DNA from: Kaistia hirudinis
Lineage (GTDB): Bacteria > Pseudomonadota > Alphaproteobacteria > Rhizobiales > Kaistiaceae
Direction: 5' to 3'
DNA: 64,000 nucleotides
Assembly: GCF_014196455.1 (NCBI RefSeq)
Contig: NZ_JACIDS010000002.1
Location: 868,001-932,000 of the forward strand
In this document: positions 39,682 through 48,229 of the stretch, one piece after another
Numbering within the stretch: position 1 is the first letter of the stretch
Layout: every line of letters starts with the position of its first letter
Notes under the pieces: model-generated
What the model saw: the letters and a program-made list of their open reading frames with translations, nothing else
Databases searched by the model: none
What the model was told of the DNA's origin: nothing
Program-made: the position numbers and the translations under genes

Positions 39682-41360
39682 TGAATCCATCACACAGTGG
39701 ACCGGACGAGTTCGTCTTCCTCCCCCTCGGCGGGGTCGGCGAAATCGGGATGAATCTTGCCGTCTATGGCCTAGGCTCGAAGCGGGACCGGCAGTGGCTT
39801 GCCGTTGATTTCGGCGTCAGCTTCGCCGGCCCGGACCTTCCGGGCGTCGACCTGGTGCTCCCCGACATCCGCTTCCTCGAGGAAAATCGCGACAATCTGC
39901 TCGGCATCGTCATCACGCATGCGCATGAGGACCATTTCGGCGCGCTGCTCGATCTGTGGCCGCGCCTCCGTGTCCCCGTCTATGCGAGCGCGTTCACCGC
40001 GGGCCTGCTGCAGGCGAAGCGCACGAGCTATCCCGGATCGCCGCCCATTCCGATCGAGATCGTCGCGCCGGGCGATCGCGTCGTCCTCGGCGGCTTCGAC
40101 GTCGAGTTCATCGCCGTCGCGCACTCGATCCTCGAGCCGATGGCGCTCGCCATCCGCACGCGGTTCGGCACGGTCGTCCATACGGGCGACTGGAAGCTCG
40201 ACCCGGAGCCGGTCCTCGGCTGGCAGACCGACGCCCAGCGCCTCGCCGCGATCGGCGATGAGGGCGTGCTGGCGCTCGTTTGCGATTCGACCAATGCGAT
40301 GCGCGAAGGTCGCAGCCCGAGCGAGGGGGAGGTCGCGCGCGAGCTCCACGCGCTGGTCGGCGAAGCGACCGGCCGCGTCGCCTTCACCGCATTCGCATCC
40401 AACATGGCGCGCATTCGCTCGATCGCGATGGCGGCGCAGGCGCATGACCGCCAGGTCGTCGTCGTCGGCCGGGCGCTGCGCCGCTCGATCGAGGTCGCGA
40501 CCGAGCTCGGCTATATGGAGGGCGTCCCGCCCTTCCTCGACGAAGAGGCCTATGGCTACCTGCCGCGCGACAAGGTCGTCGCGATCGTGACGGGAAGCCA
40601 GGGCGAGTCGCGCGCCGCCCTCGCGCGCATCGCCGACGATGATCACAAGTTCATCGGCCTTTCACCGGGCGATATCGTCGTCTTCTCGGCGCGCCCGATC
40701 CCGGGCAACGAGAAGGCGATCGGCAACATCATCAACCATCTCGTCGACCAGGGCGTTCAGGTGATCACCGACCGGGATCGGCTGGTGCACGTCTCCGGCC
40801 ATCCGCGGCGTGACGAACTGGCCGAGATGTATGGCTGGGTCCGGCCGGAGATCGCGATCCCCGTGCATGGCGAGCCGATGCATCTGGTGGCCCATGCCGC
40901 GTTTGCGCGCGAGATGGGCGTCGGCCAGGTGATCGACATCGAGGACGGCGCACTCGTCCGCCTCGCACCCGGCCGCGCGCAGGAAATCGACGAGGTGCCC
41001 TGCGACCGTCTCTATAAGGACGGCATCATCATCGCTGATCTCGACGGCGTCGGCGTTCCAGAGCGGCGTAAGCTGTCCTTCGCCGGTCATGTCGCCGTCT
41101 CCGTGATCCTCGACGGCAATGGCAGCCTGATGGTCGATCCCGAGATCGCCTTGACGGGTCTGCCGCTGCAGGGCGTATCGGGACATCCTTTCGAAGAGAC
41201 GGTCATGTCGGCTGTCCTCGGGACCATCGAGAGCATTCCTCGCGCCCGCCGGCGCGACGTCGAACTGCTGCGCGACGCGCTGCGCCGCGCCGTGCGCGCG
41301 GCGGTGCGCGAAGGCTGGGGCAAAAAACCCCTTTGCACGGTCTTCGTCACGATCGTATGA
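39681..41360 (+). CDS. rnj: Ribonuclease J
   Basis: The 559-residue metallo-beta-lactamase RNase takes part in RNA maturation and decay. The zinc ligands are in ITHAHEDHFG (His80, His82, Asp84, His85), with VHTGDWKLD and the beta-CASP motif region FTAFASNMARIRSIA. Near the end of the beta-CASP region, IPVHGEPMHL supplies the last histidine. Rhizobia use RNase J besides RNase E. Length is normal, and it overlaps birA by one base. Confidence 0.94.
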   Translation: MNPSHSGPDEFVFLPLGGVGEIGMNLAVYGLGSKRDRQWLAVDFGVSFAGPDLPGVDLVLPDIRFLEENRDNLLGIVITHAHEDHFGALLDLWPRLRVPVYASAFTAGLLQAKRTSYPGSPPIPIEIVAPGDRVVLGGFDVEFIAVAHSILEPMALAIRTRFGTVVHTGDWKLDPEPVLGWQTDAQRLAAIGDEGVLALVCDSTNAMREGRSPSEGEVARELHALVGEATGRVAFTAFASNMARIRSIAMAAQAHDRQVVVVGRALRRSIEVATELGYMEGVPPFLDEEAYGYLPRDKVVAIVTGSQGESRAALARIADDDHKFIGLSPGDIVVFSARPIPGNEKAIGNIINHLVDQGVQVITDRDRLVHVSGHPRRDELAEMYGWVRPEIAIPVHGEPMHLVAHAAFAREMGVGQVIDIEDGALVRLAPGRAQEIDEVPCDRLYKDGIIIADLDGVGVPERRKLSFAGHVAVSVILDGNGSLMVDPEIALTGLPLQGVSGHPFEETVMSAVLGTIESIPRARRRDVELLRDALRRAVRAAVREGWGKKPLCTVFVTIV

Positions 41361-41409
41361 CGGCTGGCGCCCGCGCCGCCTTGCGCGGGCTGCCAAGCCG
41401 GAGGCGTCG

Positions 41410-41814
41410 ATGATCGGTCGGCTCAATCACGTGGCCATCGCGGTTCCCAATCTGGAAGCGGCGGTGCAGGTCTATCGCGATCGTCTGGGCGCCGTGGTGT
41501 CGGCCCCCGTGGATCTGCCTGAGCACGGGGTCACGACGGTCTTCGTGACGCTTCCGAACACGAAGATCGAGCTGCTCGGCGCGCTCGGGGCCGATTCCCC
41601 GATCGCGAAATTCCTGGAGCGCAATCCTGAAGGCGGGATCCATCACATCTGCTACGAGGTCGAGGATATCGACGCCGCGATCGCGCGCCTCGCGGCCGAG
41701 GGTGCCCGCATCCTCGGCGAGGGTAGGGCCAAGATCGGCGCGCATGGGAAGCCCGTCGTCTTCCTGCACCCCAAGGATTTTCTTGGCACGCTGATCGAGC
41801 TGGAGCAGGCCTGA
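41410..41814 (+). CDS. mce: Methylmalonyl-CoA epimerase
   Basis: The 134-residue VOC-fold enzyme interconverts (R)- and (S)-methylmalonyl-CoA in propionate metabolism. LNHVAIAVPNL begins the first half with a metal-binding histidine (His7). GGIHHICYEVEDIDAAI holds the next histidine pair, and the C-terminal glutamate region is GTLIELEQ. The rnj-mce-DUF1467 order is typical of the order Hyphomicrobiales. It lies about 50 bases after rnj. Confidence 0.93.
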   Translation: MIGRLNHVAIAVPNLEAAVQVYRDRLGAVVSAPVDLPEHGVTTVFVTLPNTKIELLGALGADSPIAKFLERNPEGGIHHICYEVEDIDAAIARLAAEGARILGEGRAKIGAHGKPVVFLHPKDFLGTLIELEQA

Positions 41815-41817
41815 GTC

Positions 41818-42075
41818 ATGCGGATCTACAGCCTCATCGCGATCTACTTCATCATCTGGTGGCTGGTCATTTTCATGATCCTGCCTTTCGGCGTCCGCAC
41901 CCAGGCGGAGGAGGGCGACGTGACGCTCGGGACGACCGCCAGCGCGCCGATACGGCCCATGCTGATCCGCAAGGCGATCATCACCTCGATCGTCAGCGCC
42001 ATCATTCTCTTCGCCTTCTGGTACGCCTACACCGTCAAAGGCTGGACGCCCGAGTTCCTCAGCCACATGTTCTGA
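41818..42075 (+). CDS. DUF1467 family small membrane protein
   Basis: This 85-residue protein has two transmembrane helices (about 5-25 and 50-72) linked by a loop, FGVRTQAEEGDVTLGTTASAP, that is characteristic of DUF1467. Function is unknown. The gene follows mce by 3 bases, as in related genomes. It is the last gene of the rightward run that begins with nuoA. Confidence 0.9.
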   Translation: MRIYSLIAIYFIIWWLVIFMILPFGVRTQAEEGDVTLGTTASAPIRPMLIRKAIITSIVSAIILFAFWYAYTVKGWTPEFLSHMF

Positions 42076-42088
42076 CAGACCGACGCGG

Positions 42089-43537
42089 TCACGCGGCATG
42101 GCTTGTCGGCAAGGCGAGGCTCGGAACGAGATGGTTGGATGCGGGATAGTCCGCCGCCCCGCCTGGAGCCTGTGCGGTCGGTGTGCCCTCCGCAGTATCG
42201 ACCAATGACAGAAGACGATTGGCGAATACGGTTTCGTCGATCGGCCGATAGGCGAGCGAAATCTGCTGACGCAGGCGCTCGCCCCATGCCGGCTCAGTGA
42301 TCGCGCGGCGGACTTCATTGCGCCACGCCTCGAGATCGCCGGTCGGCAGGACGGGCATCAGGCCCTGGGTCGCCTCGGCGAGCGATGGCGTATCGGAAAT
42401 GATGATCGGCAGGTCGTAGTCGAGGCTCTCGGCCGCGCCGAGCCCCCAACCCTCCGCCAGCGAGGGGTACAGCCCGAAGGCGGCATTGCGATAGAGCCAG
42501 ACGAGCTGCTGGTCGCTCATGTGATTGAGGATGACGAGGTGGCGGTCGAGCTCCGGATGGGCTTCGAGATACGCCTTGGCCTCGCCATACATCCAGCCCC
42601 AGCGCCCGCCGAAGACGAGCTTGGGCAGGCGGTCGCCAAACTCGTCGATGAGCGAGGACCACAGCTTCAGCAGGAGAATGTGGTTCTTGCGGATCTCGAT
42701 CGTCGAGCAATAGAACGCGAAGCGCTGCCCGACGAGTGCCGGAACGGGCTCCGGCGCCTGGCCGCGAAGGGCCTCCTTGAGGAACGAACCGAGCTGGGAC
42801 ACGGCGATCCGCGGCGGGACGGCGACGCCGGCTTGGGCCGCATAGGCGGCGGCACGCTCGGCGGTGTGGTTCGAGACGCAGATGATCTGGCGACACTCGC
42901 CGAGCATCCAGTTGACATCGCGCTCGAAATTGCGCGCGTGACTGCGGTCGGTGAGGTGCGGCTGCTCGATCGGGATCAGGTCGTGCAGCACCGTCGAGAT
43001 GTGCACGGTCTTGGGCACGGAGCGTCCGCTGGCGGCCAGATGATGCAGGCCGGCGCTCGAGAGGAAGCAGCGTGCGCCCGGGATCGCGAGCGGATCGATC
43101 TCGCCGCTGCGACCGCGCCCGCCGAGCCCCGTCAGCTTGAGGCCGCGGATGAGCGTCTTCGCCAATTGGTAGGAGAGGCCGCGCCGATCCGTCCGCCGGC
43201 TCAGATAGCCGGCCGAGACGCGATCGAATTCCTTGCCCGACAGCGCCGCGCCGTCCCGGATCGCCGTAGTCACCGTCCCGAGACGATGCAGGAAGCTCGC
43301 GTCGGCTCCGTCCTCGATGCTGCGGAGGCGTCCCTCGACCAGCCTGGTGAGATAGTTGAGTTCCCGCGGGGTCAGCACGCGCGTCTGGCCGTTGCGCTCG
43401 ACCTTGAAGAACGCGACCCTGCCGGTCTTCTGGCGCATCGCCTGCCGTACGATCGCGAATTCAACGCGCGGTATCCCGACGACCGGGTGAGGTCCCCAAC
43501 GCAGGGGCACAGTCGCATCGACAAAGAACGTGTTCAA
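42089..43537 (-). CDS. Glycosyltransferase, GT4-like (family 1)
   Basis: A 482-residue protein whose C-terminal half is a GT-B Rossmann domain. AFYCSTIEIRKNHILLL is the typical nucleotide-sugar domain entry, HMSDQQLVWLYRNAAFGLYPSLAEGWGLGAAESLDYDLPII contains the EX7E-type donor-binding motif, and VFGGRWGWM lies between. The N-terminal half is less conserved and has no signal peptide. Donor and acceptor are unknown. No other polysaccharide genes are adjacent, so a lipopolysaccharide or exopolysaccharide role is only a guess. It diverges from the DUF6502 gene. Confidence 0.85.
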   Translation of the reverse strand: MNTFFVDATVPLRWGPHPVVGIPRVEFAIVRQAMRQKTGRVAFFKVERNGQTRVLTPRELNYLTRLVEGRLRSIEDGADASFLHRLGTVTTAIRDGAALSGKEFDRVSAGYLSRRTDRRGLSYQLAKTLIRGLKLTGLGGRGRSGEIDPLAIPGARCFLSSAGLHHLAASGRSVPKTVHISTVLHDLIPIEQPHLTDRSHARNFERDVNWMLGECRQIICVSNHTAERAAAYAAQAGVAVPPRIAVSQLGSFLKEALRGQAPEPVPALVGQRFAFYCSTIEIRKNHILLLKLWSSLIDEFGDRLPKLVFGGRWGWMYGEAKAYLEAHPELDRHLVILNHMSDQQLVWLYRNAAFGLYPSLAEGWGLGAAESLDYDLPIIISDTPSLAEATQGLMPVLPTGDLEAWRNEVRRAITEPAWGERLRQQISLAYRPIDETVFANRLLSLVDTAEGTPTAQAPGGAADYPASNHLVPSLALPTSHAA

Positions 43538-43676
43538 AATATGCGCTCCATCTCATGTCGCCTTGTGCTGGAGACGAGCCCATCGGTTCGGCGCCCGGCT
43601 TTCTCCGGGGGCCGTGCAATGTCTCGCTGCCCTTGGTCGACGTTTCGATTGTTATGCGGTGACTGTGGCAAAACAA

Positions 43677-43695
43677 TGTGGGAAAAATACCCACA
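43677..43695. promoter_or_regulatory. Dyad 1 in the DUF6502 promoter region
   Basis: TGTGGG and CCCACA flank AAAAATA, a 6-bp perfect dyad in AT-rich DNA. It resembles an operator, or a weak hairpin. Confidence 0.4.
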
Positions 43696-43725
43696 AAATG
43701 TCAATCTTGGTTCGCATTAAAAAAA

Positions 43726-43740
43726 TGGGATTGTGTCCCA
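43726..43740. promoter_or_regulatory. Dyad 2 in the DUF6502 promoter region
   Basis: TGGGA and TCCCA flank TTGTG. The TGGGA core is like that of dyad 1, and the centres are 47 bases apart. It lies 25 bases before the DUF6502 ATG, so a bound protein could block transcription or translation. Confidence 0.4.
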
Positions 43741-43764
43741 CGTTCACTACTCTATGTGTGAGAT

Positions 43765-44655
43765 ATGACCGAAATCGGCGGATCTTCACTGGACGGAGCG
43801 AAGCTGCAGGGCCCTTTGGCCCGGCTGCTGAGGCCATTGGTCCGTCTGGCCATCCGCAGCGGCGTGACCTTTCCGGCCCTCACCGATCTGCTGCGCGAGC
43901 TCTATGTGAACGTGGCGGAGCACGAATTCGCCCTGCCATCCAAGAGCCAGACCGACAGCCGCGTGAGCCTGTTGACGGGTATTCATCGCAAGGAGGTCAG
44001 CCGCCTGCGCGGGGCAGGGGCTCCCGTGAACGTCGTCCCGGTCGCTGTCTCCCGGACGAGCCGGATTCTGGCGCGCTGGCTCGCCGATCCGGCCTTTACC
44101 GATGCGGATGGACGACCTTTGCCGCTGCCGCGCTCCAGCGAGGACGGCAGCCCGTCCTTCGACGCATTGGTCGAATCGGTCACGCGCGACGTCCGGCCCC
44201 GCGTCGTGCTCGACGAATGGCGCGACCGGGGATTGGTGACGCGCGACCCCAGCGATCGGATCGTCCTGTCCGAGTCGGCCTTCGTGCCCCAGAGCGGCAG
44301 TGACCAGCAGCTCTATTATCTCGGCCGCAATCTGCACGATCACATCGCCGCGGCCGTGACCAACGTGGAAAGCCCGCAGCCGCGCTTCCTGGAGCGCGCC
44401 GTCCATTATGACGGGCTTTCGCACGATGTCGCCGCGATGCTCGAGCAGCGATCACGCGACGTTGCGATCGATGCGCTCCAGACGGTCAACCGGGACGCCC
44501 ATGCCGCAGCGACACCGCAGGAGAGCGGGTCTTGGCGCTGGATATTCGGTGTGTATGTCTATGCTGAAGAGGTGGTAGACGACGAGTCGATAGACGCGGC
44601 TGCCAACGCCGGTCCGTCGCGCGAAAACGGCAAGCCCGGGGACGAAGGCACATGA
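43765..44655 (+). CDS. DUF6502 family protein
   Basis: The 296-residue cytoplasmic protein resembles DUF6502. The N-terminal 90 residues (LLRPLVRLAIRSGVTFPALTDLLRELYVNVA...LTGIHRKEVSRLR) look like a winged-helix or helix-turn-helix arrangement. That suggests DNA binding, but no function has been shown. The C-terminal part (FLERAVHYDGL...IFGVYVYAEE) is family-like, and the last 25 residues are disordered. The gene shares ATGA with the following DUF5666 gene, so the two are translationally coupled. The two dyads upstream might be its own binding sites. Confidence 0.75.
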   Translation: MTEIGGSSLDGAKLQGPLARLLRPLVRLAIRSGVTFPALTDLLRELYVNVAEHEFALPSKSQTDSRVSLLTGIHRKEVSRLRGAGAPVNVVPVAVSRTSRILARWLADPAFTDADGRPLPLPRSSEDGSPSFDALVESVTRDVRPRVVLDEWRDRGLVTRDPSDRIVLSESAFVPQSGSDQQLYYLGRNLHDHIAAAVTNVESPQPRFLERAVHYDGLSHDVAAMLEQRSRDVAIDALQTVNRDAHAAATPQESGSWRWIFGVYVYAEEVVDDESIDAAANAGPSRENGKPGDEGT

Positions 44656-45881
44656 CCGGCCGGATCTCGCGCAGACACCTCCTTACCCTGCTTGCTGGCG
44701 TTGCAGGCGCCGCCACGGTTTCGGCCGGCGCCGAGGAACAAAAGCCATCTGATCGCGGCATTGGCGGCACGGGCATCACGAGCGAGCCGGATGCGGGCGC
44801 GGGTGGCCGCATCGGCTTCATCGGTACGATTCGTCGCTTCGGCAGCATCTACGTCAACGACGCGCGCATCAGCTATCCGAGCGACGTCGCTGTCTGGATC
44901 AATGGCGAGAAACGCAGCGCCACGGCGCTGGCCATCGGCCAGGTGGCGCGCACGGTCGCGCGCCGCGATGGAAAGGACCGTCTGGTCACCGACCGGATCG
45001 ACGTGCTGAGCGAAGTGATCGGCCCGGTCTCCGGCATCGAGGAGCATGCCGTCACCGTCCTCGGGCAGCGCGTCCTGCTCGGCGATACGGTCGCGCCGCC
45101 CTCATGGCAGGTCGGCACCCGCATCGCCGTCTTCGGCCTCAGGACGGCGAGCGGCGAGATCGTCGCAACGCATGTCGCGCCAGCCGGCGATTCGCCTGAT
45201 CAGATCGTCGGGACGCCGCGTATGCAGGGCTGGACGCTTCGCATCGGCGATCTGCCGCTGCTCGGCATCGGCGAGCAATACGAAGGCTGGCGCGTCATCG
45301 TTCGCGGCGCGGCAAGCGGCCGGGGTTTCAAGGTCAACCGGGTGTCGCTCGATGCGCCGTTCGAGGGGCGCGATGTCGCCCGCATATCCCTGGAGACCTA
45401 TGTCGAGCACAGCGGCGCCACGTTCCGGACCGGGGCAGGTTTCGAGTTCCGCGACGCGGAGCTCGGCCAGCGATTGACGCCGCACGAGAACCTGCGCGCG
45501 GTGCTGAATGTCGAGGTGGGACGCACCGGCGAACTGCGTCTGGATGGGATGCGCTTCGAAGGCCCCGACGGACGGCTGGACGGGCAGGGGCTCCGATTTG
45601 GCAGCGGACCGGGATCGTCTCCCCCCGGAGGAGTCTCACCTCCGTCGGGCCAGCCGAGCATCGACGGCAATATGCGGGGCGCGGTCGGTCTCGGCAGCGG
45701 CCCGGGAGGCCCGGCAGGAGGCCGCGATGGCCCGGGGCCGGGGGGTGGCCACAGCCCAGGCGGGGTTGGCCGGGGAGCCATCGGAGGCGCGCTGGGAGCC
45801 GCGGTCGCCGGGTCTCGCGGCCAGGACTCGGACGGCGGCCGGCCGTCGAAACCCTCGTCTCCGGACTCCGGCCCTCGCTGA
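44652..45881 (+). CDS. DUF5666 domain protein, Tat-like signal, Gly/Pro-rich tail
   Basis: A 409-residue exported protein. Its N-terminal SRRHLLTLLAGVAGAATVSAGA resembles a twin-arginine signal, though the motif is RISRRHLL rather than the full consensus. Residues 50-310 contain repeated small beta domains, each with a G-x-I/V..V..., IxVxxxT pattern (GFIGTIRRFGSIYVND, GPVSGIEEHAVTVLGQ, GTRIAVFGLRTASGEIVATHV), typical of DUF5666. The last 95 residues are rich in Gly, Pro and Ser and are probably disordered. It is encoded with DUF6502. The role is unknown; periplasmic or envelope location is likely. Confidence 0.75.
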   Translation: MTGRISRRHLLTLLAGVAGAATVSAGAEEQKPSDRGIGGTGITSEPDAGAGGRIGFIGTIRRFGSIYVNDARISYPSDVAVWINGEKRSATALAIGQVARTVARRDGKDRLVTDRIDVLSEVIGPVSGIEEHAVTVLGQRVLLGDTVAPPSWQVGTRIAVFGLRTASGEIVATHVAPAGDSPDQIVGTPRMQGWTLRIGDLPLLGIGEQYEGWRVIVRGAASGRGFKVNRVSLDAPFEGRDVARISLETYVEHSGATFRTGAGFEFRDAELGQRLTPHENLRAVLNVEVGRTGELRLDGMRFEGPDGRLDGQGLRFGSGPGSSPPGGVSPPSGQPSIDGNMRGAVGLGSGPGGPAGGRDGPGPGGGHSPGGVGRGAIGGALGAAVAGSRGQDSDGGRPSKPSSPDSGPR

Positions 45882-45955
45882 GCATCGCCGGAAGATCAGG
45901 CGATGACCTTTCTTCGCGCGTGGACCCGTGCGGTCGTCACGGTCGCCCGCACGCG

Positions 45956-45989
45956 AAAACGGCGCCGCCCCGGGGGGCGACGCCGTTTT
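45956..45989. terminator. Terminator, DUF5666 / L,D-transpeptidase
   Basis: AAAACGGCG pairs with CGCCGTTTT, with an inner CGCCCC/GGGGCG stem. It lies between convergent genes, with A and T runs on both sides. Confidence 0.85.
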
Positions 45990-46039
45990 GAAGATCGAAC
46001 TCCTGCCTCGAAGATCCGCCTGAGGCGGATGATTTGCCC

Positions 46040-46510
46040 TTACTGTTCGACGTAGATCGCCGTCCGCGTCATGCCCAGTTCGGCGACGGCGCGGAAGAAA
46101 ACCTCGGCATTCGACGGGTCGAGGCGCACGCAGCCATGCGATGCCGGGCGGCCCAGATGGTTGACTTCCGTCGTCGCGTGAACGGCGATGCCGTCATTGA
46201 AGAACACCGAATAGGGCATCGGCGCGTTCTCGTACTTCGTCGAATGGTGCAGTTCGTCGAGATAGTCCGGACGGAAGGCGCCGGGTGGGGTCTCGTAGCC
46301 CTTGCGGCCCGTCGAGACCTTCCAGGTGTAGCGCTCCTCGCGTCCATCCTTGCGCTTGATGAAGACGTCCATGCGCTGCTGCGACAGCGAGACCGTCGCC
46401 TTGACGCCGGGAGGCGCGGGGAAGAGCGGGTTCGACGCGGACGCGGGTGCCGCAAAGCCGACGATGGCGGCGGCGCAGATCGTGAGGATGGCGGTGAGGC
46501 GGGCAATCAT
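46040..46510 (-). CDS. L,D-transpeptidase (YkuD), copy 1
   Basis: The 156-residue periplasmic enzyme probably forms 3-3 peptidoglycan crosslinks or attaches proteins to peptidoglycan. A signal peptide (cleavage about ASA-SN, residue 26) precedes a single YkuD domain. The active-site signature is HLGRPASHGCVRL with Cys127 and His125, and His111 lies upstream. There is no LysM or other accessory domain. A related gene lies just upstream on the same strand. Confidence 0.92.
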   Translation of the reverse strand: MIARLTAILTICAAAIVGFAAPASASNPLFPAPPGVKATVSLSQQRMDVFIKRKDGREERYTWKVSTGRKGYETPPGAFRPDYLDELHHSTKYENAPMPYSVFFNDGIAVHATTEVNHLGRPASHGCVRLDPSNAEVFFRAVAELGMTRTAIYVEQ

Positions 46511-46630
46511 GGTTCGGGTCCGGCTGTCTAGGTCTGGCTCACGGCGGTTACGACGCGCCGTTTCATGGGAGTGTTATGTCGATTCTTCCGGTCGCTATCA
46601 GTGATGAACTTCACAAGGCGGGCGGATTCC

Positions 46631-47071
46631 TCAGCGCGTGATGACGATCCTGGCATTCTCGATCCCCGAACTCTTGACGAGACTGTACAGGGTCCGCGCA
46701 TTGTCGGGATGGAGGCGCACGCAGCCATGCGAGGCGGGACGGCCGAGCGCACGGATATGCGGCGTGCCGTGGACGGCATAACCGCCGAGGAAGAAAATCG
46801 AGTTCGGCATAGGGGCGTTGTCGTACTTCTTCGAGTACCACATCTTGTGCATGCGGGTCGGGCGGAAGCTTCCGACCGGCGTGCGATAGCCGCTTCGTGC
46901 GGTCGAGACGGCCCAGTCATAGGTCGGAATGCCATCGACATAGACGACCATCTGTTGCGAAGACAGGCTGATGCGCGCGACGACATCCGCGAAGGCGGAT
47001 CCCGGCAGCAAAGTCGCGGCGAGCGCGACGATCATCAGTATCGCGGCGCCGATCGATCTCGGTCTGGCCAT
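46631..47071 (-). CDS. L,D-transpeptidase (YkuD), copy 2
   Basis: A 146-residue secreted enzyme with signal peptide (ending GSAFA) and YkuD signature LGRPASHGCVRL (His115, Cys117; His101 upstream). It is 120 bases upstream of copy 1 and shares motifs such as YDNAPMPNSIFF versus YENAPMPYSVFF, so the two probably arose by duplication. ATG 47071 is preferred because the longer frame adds a non-signal-like extension. Whether they form one transcript is unclear. Confidence 0.92.
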   Translation of the reverse strand: MARPRSIGAAILMIVALAATLLPGSAFADVVARISLSSQQMVVYVDGIPTYDWAVSTARSGYRTPVGSFRPTRMHKMWYSKKYDNAPMPNSIFFLGGYAVHGTPHIRALGRPASHGCVRLHPDNARTLYSLVKSSGIENARIVITR

Positions 47072-47326
47072 GGGACGTTCAGCCCTGAAAGTTGAAGTGG
47101 GACTATGCCACTTTGAACTCAGGAACTGAACAAGCGGTAAGTGAGGGGGCGAAGAGTTCGCGCGGGCGTAGCATGGAAAACACAATCACCGCGCCAAGGC
47201 TGGGCAGTCATGCGACCGCGATGGTCGAACGGGGCGGCGAATAATGCTAGGGACACCGCTCGTGCGGCTCGCCATCGAAAGCCGCCATGGAAATGGACGC
47301 GCCAGCGTCCGCTAGGGAGAACGCCG

Positions 47327-48145
47327 ATGTCCGTCGAGGGTCAATCCCGCCGCCTGACGGCGATCGATATTGCGAGCCGCAAGGGCGGCCAGCCGATCGT
47401 TTCGCTCACGTCGTACCATGCCCATACCGCGGCTATCATCGATCCGTTCGTCGACTTCATCCTCGTCGGCGATTCGCTCGGCATGGTGATGCACGGCCTC
47501 GAATCGACGATTCCCGTGACGGTCGAGATGATGGTCCTGCAGGGGCGGGCGGTGATGCGCGGCTCGCAGCACGCGCTGGTCGTCGTCGACCTGCCTTTCG
47601 GCTCCTATGAAGAAAGCCCGGCTGCCGCCTTCCGCACCGCGTCCCGCGTGCTCAAGGAGACGGGCTGCGGCGCGGTCAAGCTCGAGGGTGGCCGGCGCAT
47701 GGCGGAGACGATCCGCTTCCTGACCGAGCGCGGCGTGCCGGTCATGGGCCATGTCGGCCTGACGCCGCAATCGATCCACACCATGGGCGGCTTCAAGGTG
47801 CAGGGAAAGAGCGAGGCCAGCGCCGCCGCCGTCCTGGCCGACGCGATCGCCGTCGATGAGGCTGGCGCCTTCGCCATGGTGGTCGAGGGCGTGATCGAGA
47901 CGCTCGGCCGCGAGATCACCGAGAAGGTGTCGTGCCCGACCATCGGCATCGGCGCGTCATCGGCCTGCGACGGCCAGATCCTGGTGCTCGAGGACATGCT
48001 CGGTCTCTCGCCGCGCGTGCCCAAATTCGTCAAGCGCTACGGCACGCTGGCGGGGATGATCGAGGAGGCGGTCTCGTCCTATGCCGGCGAAGTGCGCTCC
48101 CGCGCCTTCCCGGGCGAGGCCAATGTCTACAAGCCCAAGGCTTGA
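47327..48145 (+). CDS. panB: 3-methyl-2-oxobutanoate hydroxymethyltransferase
   Basis: The 272-residue TIM-barrel enzyme makes ketopantoate for pantothenate and CoA synthesis, using 5,10-methylene-THF. Visible signatures are [20 protein letters not shown] (metal-binding Asp49), [21 protein letters not shown] and AMVVEGV with the catalytic glutamate. The ATG at 47327 has GGGAGAA upstream. panC is not adjacent. It is the first of a rightward run with a TPR protein and der. Confidence 0.95.
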   Translation: MSVEGQSRRLTAIDIASRKGGQPIVSLTSYHAHTAAIIDPFVDFILVGDSLGMVMHGLESTIPVTVEMMVLQGRAVMRGSQHALVVVDLPFGSYEESPAAAFRTASRVLKETGCGAVKLEGGRRMAETIRFLTERGVPVMGHVGLTPQSIHTMGGFKVQGKSEASAAAVLADAIAVDEAGAFAMVVEGVIETLGREITEKVSCPTIGIGASSACDGQILVLEDMLGLSPRVPKFVKRYGTLAGMIEEAVSSYAGEVRSRAFPGEANVYKPKA

Positions 48146-48229
48146 TCGCGGGAAGCGCTGCCGTCCGCCATTTGCCAGCCGGGGGGCGCTTCGTTATGGT
48201 GCCCGCCGCTGAAGGCCGCCGAGGACTAG

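Noticed and set aside
41369-41395. GCCCGCG/CGCGGGC hairpin after rnj as a terminator
   Set aside because: No T tract follows, and mce begins soon after, so it is more likely neutral or a processing structure.
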